A stretch of 64,000 nt of DNA from an uncultured Rhizobiaceae group bacterium (GCA_937930635.1 CALHCF010000003.1:186001-250000); one strand, 5' to 3'. Positions 7,975-17,541 are shown, counted from the stretch's first letter. Numbers and translations are program-made. The notes: generated from the sequence alone by a model not told the origin.

Positions 7975-9837
7975 CTACCGTCCATCTTCGCAAATTACAT
8001 CAAGAAAAGCTGCACCAAAACGCTTCAGTTTGCTCGTACCAACTCCCTTTACGGCACCAAACTCTTCTTCTGTCGACGGTCTTTTGATCGCCATATCAAT
8101 CAACGTCTTGTCAGGAAAGATAACATAGGCGGGTACTGAGCGCGCTTTGGCGAGCTCCAACCGTTTCTTTTTCAGGGCAGCAAGCAGGTCCCGGTCTCGT
8201 TGCGACAATTCAGCCGAAGCGTCCACTTTCCTTGTCGAACCGGCTTCCAACCCGGAAGGCCGGTCTTGCGCCAGCGGATCAACTCGGTAACGAAACACCT
8301 CTTCACCGCGCGTCAGCCGGTTGCCTTTGGGTGTGATCAACAGACTTGAATATCCGGCAACATCCACTTCGAGAAAACCCGCAGCAACCATCTGACGCAC
8401 GATACTTTGCCATTGCGCCTTTGCAATACGGCTCCCCATGCCGTGACAATTGAGTACATTGTGGCGGGCTTTGAGAACTTTCTCGGTTTCCGCACCACGC
8501 AAGACATCAATAATGTGGGCTTGCCCGTACCGTTCTCCGGTTTCAAAAATCGCATCGAAAATCAGCTCAGCTTCCGCCGAACCGTCCTTTAGTTCGACAG
8601 GACTGATGCAATTGTCACAATTGCCGCAAGCCGGGCTTTCCTCATGGAAATACGCAAGCAGAGATTGTCTTCGGCACCCCTGCGCCTCCGCAAATGTAAT
8701 CAGCGCATTGAGACGGGCTGTTTCACGACGCTTGTGGTCATCGTCAGTTTTTTCCTGCTCAATGAACTGCCGCCGCAGCCTGATATCGCCTGGCCCAAAC
8801 AGCATGTGAGCATCGGCAGGCGCACCATCACGCCCTGCACGCCCGATCTCCTGATAATACGCCTCCACAGAACCTGGAAGATCCGTATGGAAAACATATC
8901 GGACATCCGGCTTGTCGATTCCCATACCAAAAGCGATGGTTGCAGCCATCACCAGTCCATCTTCCGTCACAAACCGGTTTTGACGTGCGGCTCGCTCGTC
9001 CCGTTCGAGACCGGCATGGTAGGCTGTGGCGTTTACCCCGTTCTGCGCTAACAGCTCGGCAACTTCTTCAGTTTTCTTGCGAGACAGACAATATACAATC
9101 CCGCTCTGTCCAGGTCTCTGCCCGACATAGTCGAGCAGTTGATTTTTCCACCCTCCCTTGGGCGAAACATTGAGGGTTATGTTGGGACGGTCGAACCCGG
9201 CGACGAAAGTGCGGTGAGAACCGGCAAACAACTGGGTTTCGATGTCACGTCGCGTGGCCTGGTCAGCCGTTGCTGTCATCGCCGCTATCGGCACTTCGGG
9301 AAATCGCTGGCCCAAAGCACCGAGCGCGGCATATTCCGGCCTGAAAGACGGTCCCCATTGGCTCATGCAATGAGCCTCGTCGACCGCAAACAGACAGACA
9401 GGCAATTGTGCAATCGCATCAAGCATGCGGTCGGTCATCAACCGTTCCGGTGCCATATAAAGGATACGAGTCTGACCAGATGCAACCCGTCGCCACGCTG
9501 CAATATTGGCTTGTCGGTCCTGACTGGAGTGGATCGCATCAGCCGCAACGCCAGCAAGCTGCAAGGCTGACACCTGGTCCTGCATTAAGGCAACCAGCGG
9601 TGAAACCACAACGGTCAGGCCCTCCATGGTCAAGGCAGGAACCTGGAAACAGAGTGACTTGCCCGACCCGGTTGGCATGATCGCCAGAACCGACACCCCC
9701 GCAAGCAGGGTATCAATAATCTCTTCTTGACCGGCGCGAAAAGCTTCGTAGCCGAAAACATCACGCAATACAGCGTGTTTTCCCGCAACGACGTCACCGG
9801 TATTTGAGCTTGGATCAGGTAGAGCTGGGGCCGCCAT
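7975..9837 (-). CDS. recQ: ATP-dependent DNA helicase RecQ
   Basis: A 620-residue 3'-5' helicase acting in recombination repair and fork processing. Visible are Walker A in MPTGSGKS, the DEAH box in AVDEAHCMSQWG, motif III in TATAD, motif V/VI in GIDKPDVR and QEIGRAGRDG, the RecQ-C zinc cluster (CRRQSLLAYF ... CGNCDNC, about 395-420) and a C-terminal HRDC domain (about 545-620). All canonical parts are present and the length is normal. A GFA-family gene follows three bases after the stop. Confidence 0.97.
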   Translation of the reverse strand: MAAPALPDPSSNTGDVVAGKHAVLRDVFGYEAFRAGQEEIIDTLLAGVSVLAIMPTGSGKSLCFQVPALTMEGLTVVVSPLVALMQDQVSALQLAGVAADAIHSSQDRQANIAAWRRVASGQTRILYMAPERLMTDRMLDAIAQLPVCLFAVDEAHCMSQWGPSFRPEYAALGALGQRFPEVPIAAMTATADQATRRDIETQLFAGSHRTFVAGFDRPNITLNVSPKGGWKNQLLDYVGQRPGQSGIVYCLSRKKTEEVAELLAQNGVNATAYHAGLERDERAARQNRFVTEDGLVMAATIAFGMGIDKPDVRYVFHTDLPGSVEAYYQEIGRAGRDGAPADAHMLFGPGDIRLRRQFIEQEKTDDDHKRRETARLNALITFAEAQGCRRQSLLAYFHEESPACGNCDNCISPVELKDGSAEAELIFDAIFETGERYGQAHIIDVLRGAETEKVLKARHNVLNCHGMGSRIAKAQWQSIVRQMVAAGFLEVDVAGYSSLLITPKGNRLTRGEEVFRYRVDPLAQDRPSGLEAGSTRKVDASAELSQRDRDLLAALKKKRLELAKARSVPAYVIFPDKTLIDMAIKRPSTEEEFGAVKGVGTSKLKRFGAAFLDVICEDGR

Positions 9838-9902
9838 CGAGAACTTGAATAAGACGAATCAAGCTACAGACTAGACGTTATCGCGCGCAGGATGAAGGCA
9901 TA

Positions 9903-9935
9903 CGGGGCGTCTCTGCAAGAAACAGTGACGCCCCG
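9903..9935 (-). terminator. Hairpin terminator of mucR
   Basis: A nine-base GC-rich inverted repeat (CGGGGCGTC against GACGCCCCG) with a 15-base loop, starting 18 bases past the mucR stop. On the minus strand it is followed by mixed sequence, not a T run, so it may be only moderately efficient. Confidence 0.5.
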
Positions 9936-9952
9936 CCAAAAATTGATCAGGT

Positions 9953-10372
9953 TTATTTCTTTCCTTTGGGCTTTCTGCCCAATCCAATAGACTTGGCCAG
10001 CTTTGAGCGTGTCTGCGCGTAAGCCGGTGCAACCATCGGATAATCGTGAGGCAGGCCCCATCTCTTACGATATTCTTCCGGCGACAGATTATGATGCGCC
10101 TTCAGATGCCGCTTCAACGATTTAAAACTCTTGCCATCTTCCAGACAAACAAGATGATCGTGCCCTTGCGACTTGCGAATGGACACGGCCGGCTCAAGCT
10201 TCTCGAGAACCGGCTCCTGTGGACCGGAAAGGCCAGTCAATGCATCAAAGACATCACTGATAAGACTAGGCAATCCGTCTGCTGCGCAGGGATTGTTGCT
10301 AACATATGCAGATACAATTTCTGCCGATAACTCTGTTAGAAGCCGCTGATCATTGTGATCGCTATTCTCCAT
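9953..10372 (-). CDS. mucR: MucR/Ros family zinc-finger transcriptional regulator
   Basis: A 139-residue regulator. The N-terminal helices (about 8-48) are the oligomerisation region; the zinc finger and basic DNA-binding part follow, with CLEDGKSFKSLKRHLKAHH at 76-94. The second cysteine of Ros is replaced by Asp (C76, D79, H89, H93/H94), as in Brucella MucR. The tail WGLPHDYPMVAPAYAQTRS is the family signature. MucR proteins are H-NS-like binders of AT-rich DNA that control exopolysaccharide, motility and cell-cycle genes. The 366-base region upstream is AT-rich and may be autoregulated. Confidence 0.95.
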   Translation of the reverse strand: MENSDHNDQRLLTELSAEIVSAYVSNNPCAADGLPSLISDVFDALTGLSGPQEPVLEKLEPAVSIRKSQGHDHLVCLEDGKSFKSLKRHLKAHHNLSPEEYRKRWGLPHDYPMVAPAYAQTRSKLAKSIGLGRKPKGKK

Positions 10373-10738
10373 AGTAAATTCACTCCAAATTTTTCGTAAA
10401 AACCAAAAAGAGGTCTCACTGTAAAAAACGTCGCCCCGCTCCTCGTAATTTCAGCGCATCCAAGCAATAAATGGTTTTGCTAATATACGAGCTGCTGCAA
10501 ACCAGCACTGAAGCGAATAACCTCTATCCCTTCTCAAATACTCTCCACTTTTACAATTGATTCAATGTTCTCAAAATGGTCCACCCAAAAGCATTATTGG
10601 TAAAAAAAATATACAAAATAGGTAGATTTTTGTTACCAAATTTGCAATCTTCAGGGTTCATATTGATATGCGATAACAGCCCAAATCACCGCATGACACA
10701 TTGATAAGATGGCTAACTGACCAGATTGAGGCAAGCGA
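10373..10738. promoter_or_regulatory. AT-rich divergent region between mucR and the LysR-HTH gene
   Basis: 366 bases with no credible gene and clearly higher AT content than the flanks, especially 10560-10660. A seven-base inverted repeat TTGGTAA (10597-10603) / TTACCAA (10633-10639) flanks a 29-base A/T-rich core and is a candidate operator. AT-rich tracts are known MucR targets; binding here is inference. Confidence 0.45.
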
Positions 10739-11608
10739 TTGACTAAACGCGAACTTCCTGCAGTCTTTTCCCAAATGCTACTTTCCTTTGTAACGCTTGC
10801 CCGCCTCCTCAATCTAACCAAGGCGGTACGTGAGCTGGGAACCACTCGACAAACCATACATCGTCACATCAAGGAACTTGAAAAACTCAAGGGCACGAGC
10901 CTCTTTGAGGTTGTCGATAGACAATACCAGCTAACCGCTGCCGGAAAACGCGCTTACTCAACAGCCGAAGCTCTTTTATCACAGTCTGCCTCCTGGGTCG
11001 ATGACGAACGAACGCTTATCAATGGGCTTGTTCATGTCAGTTTTAACGCTGACGATGGTACCTGGCTTTACGCTCAGCAACACCCGCTCAAAAGCGCATG
11101 GTCCCTTGGTCGGCCCTTGATCAAAAGGGGCCTGGAAGCCTGGACCACTGCAGAGTCTCAACTGGAACACAAGGCCATGAGAAAGGTGAGACCCTATCTT
11201 CTTGTATACCGGGAATATGATGATGAATGGCTCTTCGTCGAGGTTGGAGAAAAGTCATCTTATACCTCCTGGCTGGGTGAAGCCCGGGCCAAAAGCTCAA
11301 TTGGCCGAAGGTTGTCATCCGATCCGGTATATCTGGATGCTGATAAAATAATGATGCAAGCCTACCGGCATGTCGCCATCCATGGTGGACACTGGTACGA
11401 GCATGTCAGCACGTGCCTGCCCCGAGGTGAGGGTAAAAGACCTCAACCGGTGAGTTACCAGAAACTGGTTTCTGCCTGCACATTCCCTGACGGGACACCA
11501 GCTGTTTCCGTCCTGATCGTCAGAACCAACCATATCAAAATTGAAAACCTTGATCCAACCCGCACCGGCTTAACGCTCCAGGAGGATCTCATGGACTTCG
11601 AAATTTAG
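10739..11608 (+). CDS. LysR-type HTH protein with an atypical C-terminal domain
   Basis: A 289-residue protein. Residues about 14-75 form a LysR-type winged helix (LLNLTKAVRELGTTRQTIHRHIKELE ... LFEVVDRQYQLTAAGKRAY). The rest does not look like a LysR substrate-binding domain; about 185-285 (YRHVAIHGGHWYEHV, then VSYQKLVSACTFPDGTPAVS) recalls a PAS-like ligand domain, which is a weak inference. The start is a TTG at 10739 with GAGG nine bases before it; ATG at 10775 would cut into the HTH. The next gene, 93 bases downstream on the same strand, is likely its partner. Confidence 0.75.
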   Translation: MTKRELPAVFSQMLLSFVTLARLLNLTKAVRELGTTRQTIHRHIKELEKLKGTSLFEVVDRQYQLTAAGKRAYSTAEALLSQSASWVDDERTLINGLVHVSFNADDGTWLYAQQHPLKSAWSLGRPLIKRGLEAWTTAESQLEHKAMRKVRPYLLVYREYDDEWLFVEVGEKSSYTSWLGEARAKSSIGRRLSSDPVYLDADKIMMQAYRHVAIHGGHWYEHVSTCLPRGEGKRPQPVSYQKLVSACTFPDGTPAVSVLIVRTNHIKIENLDPTRTGLTLQEDLMDFEI

Positions 11609-11701
11609 GGTTTTCGGCTTGGATCCTTTTTAACAAAAGCTGGAAAATCCAAGTCCGCCCTAATCTGTGTTGCGTATCCAGCTCAACTTGGAGCGTTACA
11701 C

Positions 11702-12475
11702 ATGGAAAACTCTAAAGACCCCAATCATTGTCTTCATTCTAACATCTTCACAAGCATTCAAATTGCCGACCGACTAGGCGTTCACCTCATTTACGGTTCG
11801 AATTTTGAAGATTTCCGGGTGCTGTGCGAGAGCCAACCTCAAAAAGGGACAATCAGCCCCGCCTTTGATCCAAATCTGTCCCAGCTTGATGAATCAAACG
11901 CCATCTGGATTGTTGGATTGGGACCAGGCGGCGAGGTGGTTCATACTCAAACCCTGAAGCTGATTGATCTGAAACAGACAACACTGAGACAACATTTCAC
12001 AACCAGTTTCCAGGACTACCGAATTGGCGGTTACAATTTGGATGTTGCAAACTCCCGCTGGTACCTGACCCGGGAAGCCGCCGCGATAACTGGTCGATTC
12101 ACCTACCATGGAGAATTATGGATCAAGGGCGGTCCTGATGGCTTTCGGGGAGGATGCCTGGCGACCATCCTGACACGTCTAATGTTGATGATGGGGCTTT
12201 TGCACTGGTCACCCCACTACATGATCGGACTTCAGGCCGCGCTGACCACGTGTCGTGGCCTGGGTATCCGCGAAGGCTACATGCGAGCGGAACAACGCAG
12301 CATTCTGTGGAAGCATTTTGATGACGAAACACTGTTTGAAGAATGGATGGTGTGGATGAGTCGCGAGGAAGCGGAATTCAATCTGCGCATTCCCCCAAAC
12401 ACTTTTTTCAAATTGCTTGAAAAACCCAGAACCGCCAACAAACCCCTCTCGGTCACGGCAAAGAAAGCGGCCTGA
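11702..12475 (+). CDS. Unknown protein, possible GNAT-fold acyltransferase
   Basis: A 257-residue soluble protein that I cannot place in a named family. The order of segments suggests a GNAT fold: a two-strand hairpin around AIWIVGLGPGGEVVHTQTL (about 67-85), a strand GELWIKGGPDG followed by a possible CoA pyrophosphate loop FRGGCLA and a long helix TILTRLMLMMGLLHW (about 143-166), then strand PHYMIGLQ and helix AALTTCRGLGIREGY. The layout also recalls acyl-homoserine-lactone synthases, without their hallmark residues. GGAG lies before the ATG. The preceding LysR-HTH gene probably controls or accompanies it. Function remains unproven. Confidence 0.65.
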   Translation: MENSKDPNHCLHSNIFTSIQIADRLGVHLIYGSNFEDFRVLCESQPQKGTISPAFDPNLSQLDESNAIWIVGLGPGGEVVHTQTLKLIDLKQTTLRQHFTTSFQDYRIGGYNLDVANSRWYLTREAAAITGRFTYHGELWIKGGPDGFRGGCLATILTRLMLMMGLLHWSPHYMIGLQAALTTCRGLGIREGYMRAEQRSILWKHFDDETLFEEWMVWMSREEAEFNLRIPPNTFFKLLEKPRTANKPLSVTAKKAA

Positions 12476-12510
12476 TCGGCCCCGGCAGATTTCAATCACT
12501 CAAACTCACT

Positions 12511-12575
12511 CAGGGCTGCCCTGCTGGCAGCCCTGAAAACGAACAGGCGCGGACTCATATGAGACCGCGCCTGTT
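12511..12575. terminator. Two adjacent hairpins between convergent genes
   Basis: First hairpin 12511-12535: ten-base stem CAGGGCTGCC/GGCAGCCCTG, five-base loop. Second 12542-12575: AACAGGCGCGG/CCGCGCCTGTT with an inner palindrome CTCATATGAG. They sit between the plus-strand unknown gene and the minus-strand coiled-coil gene and probably act as a two-way terminator. Confidence 0.6.
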
Positions 12576-12596
12576 AGCTTGGCAGAAATAGCGAGT

Positions 12597-13877
12597 TTAG
12601 CTGCGGTCTGACTCCAACACCGCGATCTGATCTTCTAGCGTCTGGATCATGTTCTCTGACTGCATCTGTGATGTCATGAACTCGGCAATCCGGTCACAAG
12701 CTTCAGACAGGGAGCTCCGCAGCACCGAATTTTCAGCTTCCAGCAAAGCATTCTGCTCACGCGCAACGTTGGTTTCCTCCCGAGTGGAATCCCACTCGCG
12801 ATTCATCTCCTGAATTTCATTCTTCAGATCATCAGTGCGTGATTTTGAAGCTTCAAATTCCTGCTCTGCACGACGCAGTTGCTCAAGAAGGTCAACAGCC
12901 TTCTGCCGTTCTTTTTCCAAGCGCGGTTCAAATTTGGTTGCTTCGTGCTTTGCTTCCTTAAGAGCCACCTGAAGGTCCTGATAGTCACACCGAAGTTTGA
13001 CAATCTGATCTTGCTGTTCAAGGCGTTGCTCGTTTTCTTCGCTAACTTGCTGATAGCGAACTGATATTTTCGAAAACAAAGACAAAATACCATCGAATTC
13101 CTGCCGAATGGCATCATCATATGGTGTTCCGACGCTGTAGTTGAACTGCAACTGACGCAGGCCACGGCGCAGTTTGAAAAAATCAGGCTTGATGGCATTC
13201 CGGTCATTGGCCGACGCTTCGTCTTCTTCACTCGAAGGAGCGTCCAACCTGCCGCGTTCCTGATCATCGAACTCTTCGGCCACTGTGTTTTGCACAGGCT
13301 GCTTACGTTCAGCCTCTTCCCGCTCGCGAACTTTGCGTTCTTCCTGCTCAATAGAGGGAGGAAGCGGAGATTTGCGAGCCAGAACATCATTGAACTTGGC
13401 CAGCGCCGCATTGGTTTCAGGGCTCAACGGCACAGTATCAGACGCTTCTGCCTCAGGCTTGGCATCCAGTCTTGGGGGCAGGCTGGCAGTAACAGGCTTT
13501 GGAGCCGGATTCACAGCCGCTTTGCTTTCAGCCAGCCGTGCCCGGCTTTCGTTGATCATTTCATCAACGGACTTGAATTGCGGTGAGTTTGCCCGACTGC
13601 TCGCCGGTGTCACGACCGGTTCAACCGATGGAGCGGCAGAATCAATGGTGTCCACAGCCTGCGAATCAGCGTCGGCGCGGGGCGCTTTGGCTATTGTTTT
13701 TGGCCGCGTCTTGGGAATTTCAATAGGACGCTTGGGAAGTGACGCTGCAATACCAGCAAGCGACATCGACCCCTTCCCGTCATTTTGAAGGGGTTCTTTA
13801 GTGTCGTCATCAACGGCAATAGCCGTATTTTCATTAGACATATCAACAGCTTCGTTTGACCGATTTACTACACTCAT
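12597..13877 (-). CDS. Large coiled-coil protein with a disordered N-terminal half
   Basis: About 426 residues. The first half (to about 220) is rich in P, A, S and charged residues and probably disordered, with basic short motifs such as SLPKRPIEIPKTRPK. The second half, after a conserved-looking segment KPDFFKLRRGLRQLQFNYSV, is continuous coiled coil to the C-terminus. There is no signal peptide or membrane segment, so it is cytoplasmic. I prefer ATG 13877 (GGGGAAGG some 12 bases before) over 13937, which lacks a ribosome site; 13841 is also possible. Its neighbour on the other strand is another coiled-coil gene. Scaffold or polar-organiser-like roles are conceivable, but nothing visible proves one. 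Confidence 0.75.
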   Translation of the reverse strand: MSVVNRSNEAVDMSNENTAIAVDDDTKEPLQNDGKGSMSLAGIAASLPKRPIEIPKTRPKTIAKAPRADADSQAVDTIDSAAPSVEPVVTPASSRANSPQFKSVDEMINESRARLAESKAAVNPAPKPVTASLPPRLDAKPEAEASDTVPLSPETNAALAKFNDVLARKSPLPPSIEQEERKVREREEAERKQPVQNTVAEEFDDQERGRLDAPSSEEDEASANDRNAIKPDFFKLRRGLRQLQFNYSVGTPYDDAIRQEFDGILSLFSKISVRYQQVSEENEQRLEQQDQIVKLRCDYQDLQVALKEAKHEATKFEPRLEKERQKAVDLLEQLRRAEQEFEASKSRTDDLKNEIQEMNREWDSTREETNVAREQNALLEAENSVLRSSLSEACDRIAEFMTSQMQSENMIQTLEDQIAVLESDRS

Positions 13878-14138
13878 ATTGGACACGAGCCTTCCCCTGC
13901 GAGTTGTTGCCCCAGTCCACTTCCACAAGCTGACCATTGACTTATGGTACAGTTTTGCACTTATGGAAATGGTTTCTAATCATATCACGCACAGAAATAA
14001 AAAAAACATTTATGAAATTCGGTTGTTGCAAGCGCCCCCTACAACCTCTGATTTTATTGTATGTAGAACCGGTTAAGGTTAGTACTGTAAAGTGATCGAC
14101 ACCACGCCAGGTGCGTGGGGACAAGGGTGCAGCAAAAA

Positions 14139-15575
14139 ATGGCAAATTCCGGGATTTTCGCGTCTATATTCGGTTCCTCCAGAAAACTGGAAACCGAACC
14201 GCTTGATACTGCCCAAGACCAAGCAGTTGACAAAGATCTTTTCGTTGCCGAAACGGAGACCACTATGCCGATCGAAGAACCAAGAATCCTCGAAAGGGTT
14301 GTTGAAACTGAAGTTCCAGATGAATCACTGGAGATGAGTCTGGAATCATCGTTGGAAACATTCGATGCAGCCGAATTTTCAGAATTTTCTTCAAATCCGT
14401 CAGAAAGACGAATTTCTGAACAAGCTAAACGAAGACAAAAAGAATTAGCAGAAATTCGATCGGACATCGGTTATTTCGACGAGCATCTGACAAAAAATGA
14501 GCTTTTTGCAGTTCGTGCCCGTGAAAACCTGAAAAAGGTCAAGGAGTTTATCCAGGAATCAGAACTGGAGCTTAATTCCACAGAATCGCTCCGCGACGAG
14601 ATTGAAGAAAAAGAACAATTCATCTCTCGGCTGACTGAAGACAAAGAAGAATTGCAGCGGCGGATGATTGAGCAGGACGCTCAGTTGATCGCAGAAGGCA
14701 ATCGAATTGCCGAAATCCGCACGGCACTCGAAGAGACACGTTCCGCCCACACAGAGCTGACCGACAAATACAGTTCTGCTTCGTCGGAAGCGCGCAGCCT
14801 CAGCAGAATCCGTGAAGATCTGGAAAACACCAACAGCGCTCTGAACTCGAAATTGAGTGAAGCACGTTCTGAAAACCATGTGTTCAACGAGACAATTGAG
14901 CGGCAGTCGCGCGAGCTTTCGGAATATCTCGACAACACCAGTGAACTCGAGAAAACGGTTTTTGAACTGGAGAAAAATGCATCACGGCTTACATCACAGC
15001 GAGATCGCCTGAGTGCCGAGTTGGCAGAAAAAACTGAGTCAATCGCTCAGTTGAAATCAGAAGTTCTGGAGTTCCGTTCGAGCGCCGAGAATCTGCGCAA
15101 CGAATTACAGTCAAAAGAACGGCACGCCGCTGACCGTCTTCGCAGCCGCGAAGATGAGATCTTCTCCCTCAAATCTGAAATCGATACGCTTCACTCTCAG
15201 CTGAGTGTTCGCACACAGATGTTTAACCAGGCCCAAAACGAGATGAACTCGGCAAAGGCCATCGCGAAAGTGGCAAAGGATTCGGCCTCAGAAGTTGAAT
15301 CACGGCTTGTCAGCAGCAACCTGCAGCGCGAAATGGAACAGAAACAACTGATGGAAGCCAACAGCGAGATCTCAGAGTTGAACTCGCGCTATAAAGGCCT
15401 TCTCAAGGAGCTTGAGCAGACAAAGCAGGAAAACGAAACCCTGCGCAGACTTCAGAAAGTCTATGAAGAGCAGACCCAGCGGGCCGCCAATGTTCAGTTG
15501 AAGCCAGCTGTATCTATCGTCTCAAACAACACTGAAAATAATACGCCAAAGGGTGGCAAAAGCAGCCGCCACTAA
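14139..15575 (+). CDS. Long coiled-coil protein, divergent partner
   Basis: About 478 residues. A short N-terminal segment MANSGIFASIFGSSRK is followed by an acidic stretch and then nearly unbroken heptad coiled coil from about 85 to 445, of SMC/filament-like composition but without ATPase motifs. The end is a short basic tail. It is cytoplasmic as far as can be seen. ATG 14139 was chosen; an in-frame GTG at 14115 would add eight residues. It is transcribed away from the preceding coiled-coil gene across a 261-base region, so the two may share regulation. Function unknown. Confidence 0.78.
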   Translation: MANSGIFASIFGSSRKLETEPLDTAQDQAVDKDLFVAETETTMPIEEPRILERVVETEVPDESLEMSLESSLETFDAAEFSEFSSNPSERRISEQAKRRQKELAEIRSDIGYFDEHLTKNELFAVRARENLKKVKEFIQESELELNSTESLRDEIEEKEQFISRLTEDKEELQRRMIEQDAQLIAEGNRIAEIRTALEETRSAHTELTDKYSSASSEARSLSRIREDLENTNSALNSKLSEARSENHVFNETIERQSRELSEYLDNTSELEKTVFELEKNASRLTSQRDRLSAELAEKTESIAQLKSEVLEFRSSAENLRNELQSKERHAADRLRSREDEIFSLKSEIDTLHSQLSVRTQMFNQAQNEMNSAKAIAKVAKDSASEVESRLVSSNLQREMEQKQLMEANSEISELNSRYKGLLKELEQTKQENETLRRLQKVYEEQTQRAANVQLKPAVSIVSNNTENNTPKGGKSSRH

Positions 15576-15599
15576 AGCGATTTTCGTACCGAATACGAG

Positions 15600-15633
15600 G
15601 CCGTGAGGTGGGAAACCGCCTCGCGGCTTTTTT
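15600..15633 (+). terminator. Rho-independent terminator of the coiled-coil gene
   Basis: Stem GCCGTGAGG against CCTCGCGGC (one G-U pair) followed directly by TTTTTT, 24 bases past the stop codon. Confidence 0.88.
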
Positions 15634-15757
15634 GTGCCGATCGCGAGCCTTTGTTTCGTGGCCTTTAACATCCACCCTTTGTCTGGACGCAACTGCCACA
15701 TGATTCTATATGCTCGCTGCAACCACATATAACGGTGCCGTCCACACAGGGGTTTTC

Positions 15758-16516
15758 ATGGCAGGCCATTCCAAATTCAAAAACATCATGCACCGCAAAG
15801 GCCGCCAGGACGCCGTGCGATCCAAAATGTTTGCCAAACTGTCCAAAGAAATCACCGTTGCCTCGAAATTAGGCGGCCCGGACCCGGACGGCAATCCCCG
15901 TCTGCGCCTGGCCATTGCCAATGCCAAAGGGCAGTCAATGCCCAAAGACAATATCCAGCGCGCTGTCAGCAAGGGTCAGGCCGGCGAAGGCGACGACTAT
16001 TTTGAAATCCGCTATGAAGGCTATGGCCCAGGTGGTGTTGCTGTGATTGTCGAAGCTCTGACCGATAACAAGAACCGCTCCGCCGGAAATGTGCGCGCCT
16101 GCTTTACCAAAAACGGCGGCCAGATGGGCGAGACCGGTTCCGTCGGGTTTATGTTCGACCGTGTTGGCGAAATCAAATACCCGGCTGGTGCCGGTGATGA
16201 AGACACAGTCATGGAAGCCGCCATCGAGGCGGGAGCAGACGATGTTGTCTCGGATCTCGACGAAGAGGGCGACGGCCACACCATTATCTGTAATTTCGAG
16301 GATCTGGGCGAAGTTGCCGCCAATCTCGAAGCCGCGCTTGGTGAACCGGAAAGTGTCAATCCAACCTGGAAACCACAAAACACAGTGCCAGTAGGAGAAG
16401 ATAAGGCGGGAACCCTGATGAAGCTTATCGACGCACTGGAAGATGATGATGATGTCCAGAATGTCTATTCGAATTTCGAGATTGACGACGAAGTAATGGC
16501 CAAACTCAGCGCCTGA
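15758..16516 (+). CDS. yebC: YebC/PmpR-family protein (TACO1 family)
   Basis: A 252-residue protein starting [20 protein letters not shown], the family's standard N-terminus; an in-frame ATG at 15710 would add 16 unrelated residues, and CAGGGG precedes 15758. Family members were described as transcription regulators and, more recently, as translation factors relieving ribosome pausing. The acidic middle domain ([18 protein letters not shown]) and C-terminal [15 protein letters not shown] are intact. In most bacteria yebC directly precedes ruvC; here four genes lie between them. Confidence 0.96.
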   Translation: MAGHSKFKNIMHRKGRQDAVRSKMFAKLSKEITVASKLGGPDPDGNPRLRLAIANAKGQSMPKDNIQRAVSKGQAGEGDDYFEIRYEGYGPGGVAVIVEALTDNKNRSAGNVRACFTKNGGQMGETGSVGFMFDRVGEIKYPAGAGDEDTVMEAAIEAGADDVVSDLDEEGDGHTIICNFEDLGEVAANLEAALGEPESVNPTWKPQNTVPVGEDKAGTLMKLIDALEDDDDVQNVYSNFEIDDEVMAKLSA

Positions 16517-16686
16517 TTTGGACAGACCCTCTCGGCTGTCGTTTCGTAAGGCAAAAGACTGCATGCGTTTGAGCAGGCCTTCGCTTGCACTGTTATGACA
16601 TAACGCAGCTGTCATTATCCATACATTGCAACCACAAGCGGTACCGGTAAGGATATGCCATTCCTTAGTCCCCGGAGAACAATCCC

Positions 16687-17532
16687 ATGTGTGATCTATG
16701 CGTTATTGAATCTGTTAAGCAGCGGATGTTGAGCAGGCGTGATCTGTTTAAGGCAGGTGCCGTTGGACTTGCTGCTGTTGCAACGACAGCCGCAGGGCTT
16801 CCCACTCAACCGGCATATGCCGGTGGTCACGGCGCCAAAACAAAGCTCGGTGAAGTTATCGATATGACCCACACCCTGTCGCCTGAGTTTCCTACCTTCT
16901 TCGGTGTGCCAGGCATTTCCAGTGAACAGAAGTTCAATTTCAAGGAACACGGATTTAACTTGTTGAATCTGTCACTGAACGAACACACCGCCACCCACAT
17001 AGATGCCCCATTGCACTTCTCCGCCGATGGGAAATCTGTCGACGAGATCCCTGTCTCAGATCTTGTTGTCCCGCTTGCTGTAATCAACATCAAGGAAAAA
17101 GCCGCAGCCAGCGCCGATGCTCAAGTCACACCAGATGATCTGAAAGCCTGGATTTCAAAGAACGGCCCTCTCCCTGAACGGTGCTGTGTTGCGATGAACT
17201 CCGGATGGTCGGCTCATTCGGGAGATGCGGCAAAATATGTTGGAAACGACGGTGATAACGTCAAACACTTCCCCGGCTTTCACATAGAAACAACAAAAAT
17301 GCTGCTGGAAGAATCATCCGCTGTGGCCATAGCTTCCGACACGCTATCACTCGACTATGGCAAGTCCTCCAAATTTTCCACGCACTACGCCTGGTTGCCG
17401 ACAGGCCGCTACGGTATCGAAAATATCGCAGGGCTGGACGCAGTGCCGGAAAACGGGGCAACTCTTGTCGTGGGGGCACCAAAACACAAAGGCGGAACTG
17501 GTGGTCCGGCCCGCATCTTCGCCATGATCTGA
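16687..17532 (+). CDS. Tat-exported cyclase-family metal hydrolase
   Basis: A 281-residue protein. The N-terminus has a twin-arginine signal (SRRDLFKAGAVGLAAVATTAAG, cleavage near PAYA-GG at 45), so it is exported folded to the periplasm. The mature part is the cyclase/kynurenine-formamidase-like fold, with metal motif H100-x-A-T-H104-x-D106-xxx-H110 (EHTATHIDAPLH). Family members hydrolyse formamides or cyclic amides; the substrate is unknown. GGAG lies before the ATG. It is followed by a desaturase gene on the same strand after a strong inverted repeat. Confidence 0.9.
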   Translation: MCDLCVIESVKQRMLSRRDLFKAGAVGLAAVATTAAGLPTQPAYAGGHGAKTKLGEVIDMTHTLSPEFPTFFGVPGISSEQKFNFKEHGFNLLNLSLNEHTATHIDAPLHFSADGKSVDEIPVSDLVVPLAVINIKEKAAASADAQVTPDDLKAWISKNGPLPERCCVAMNSGWSAHSGDAAKYVGNDGDNVKHFPGFHIETTKMLLEESSAVAIASDTLSLDYGKSSKFSTHYAWLPTGRYGIENIAGLDAVPENGATLVVGAPKHKGGTGGPARIFAMI

Positions 17533-17541
17533 CTGGCATTT

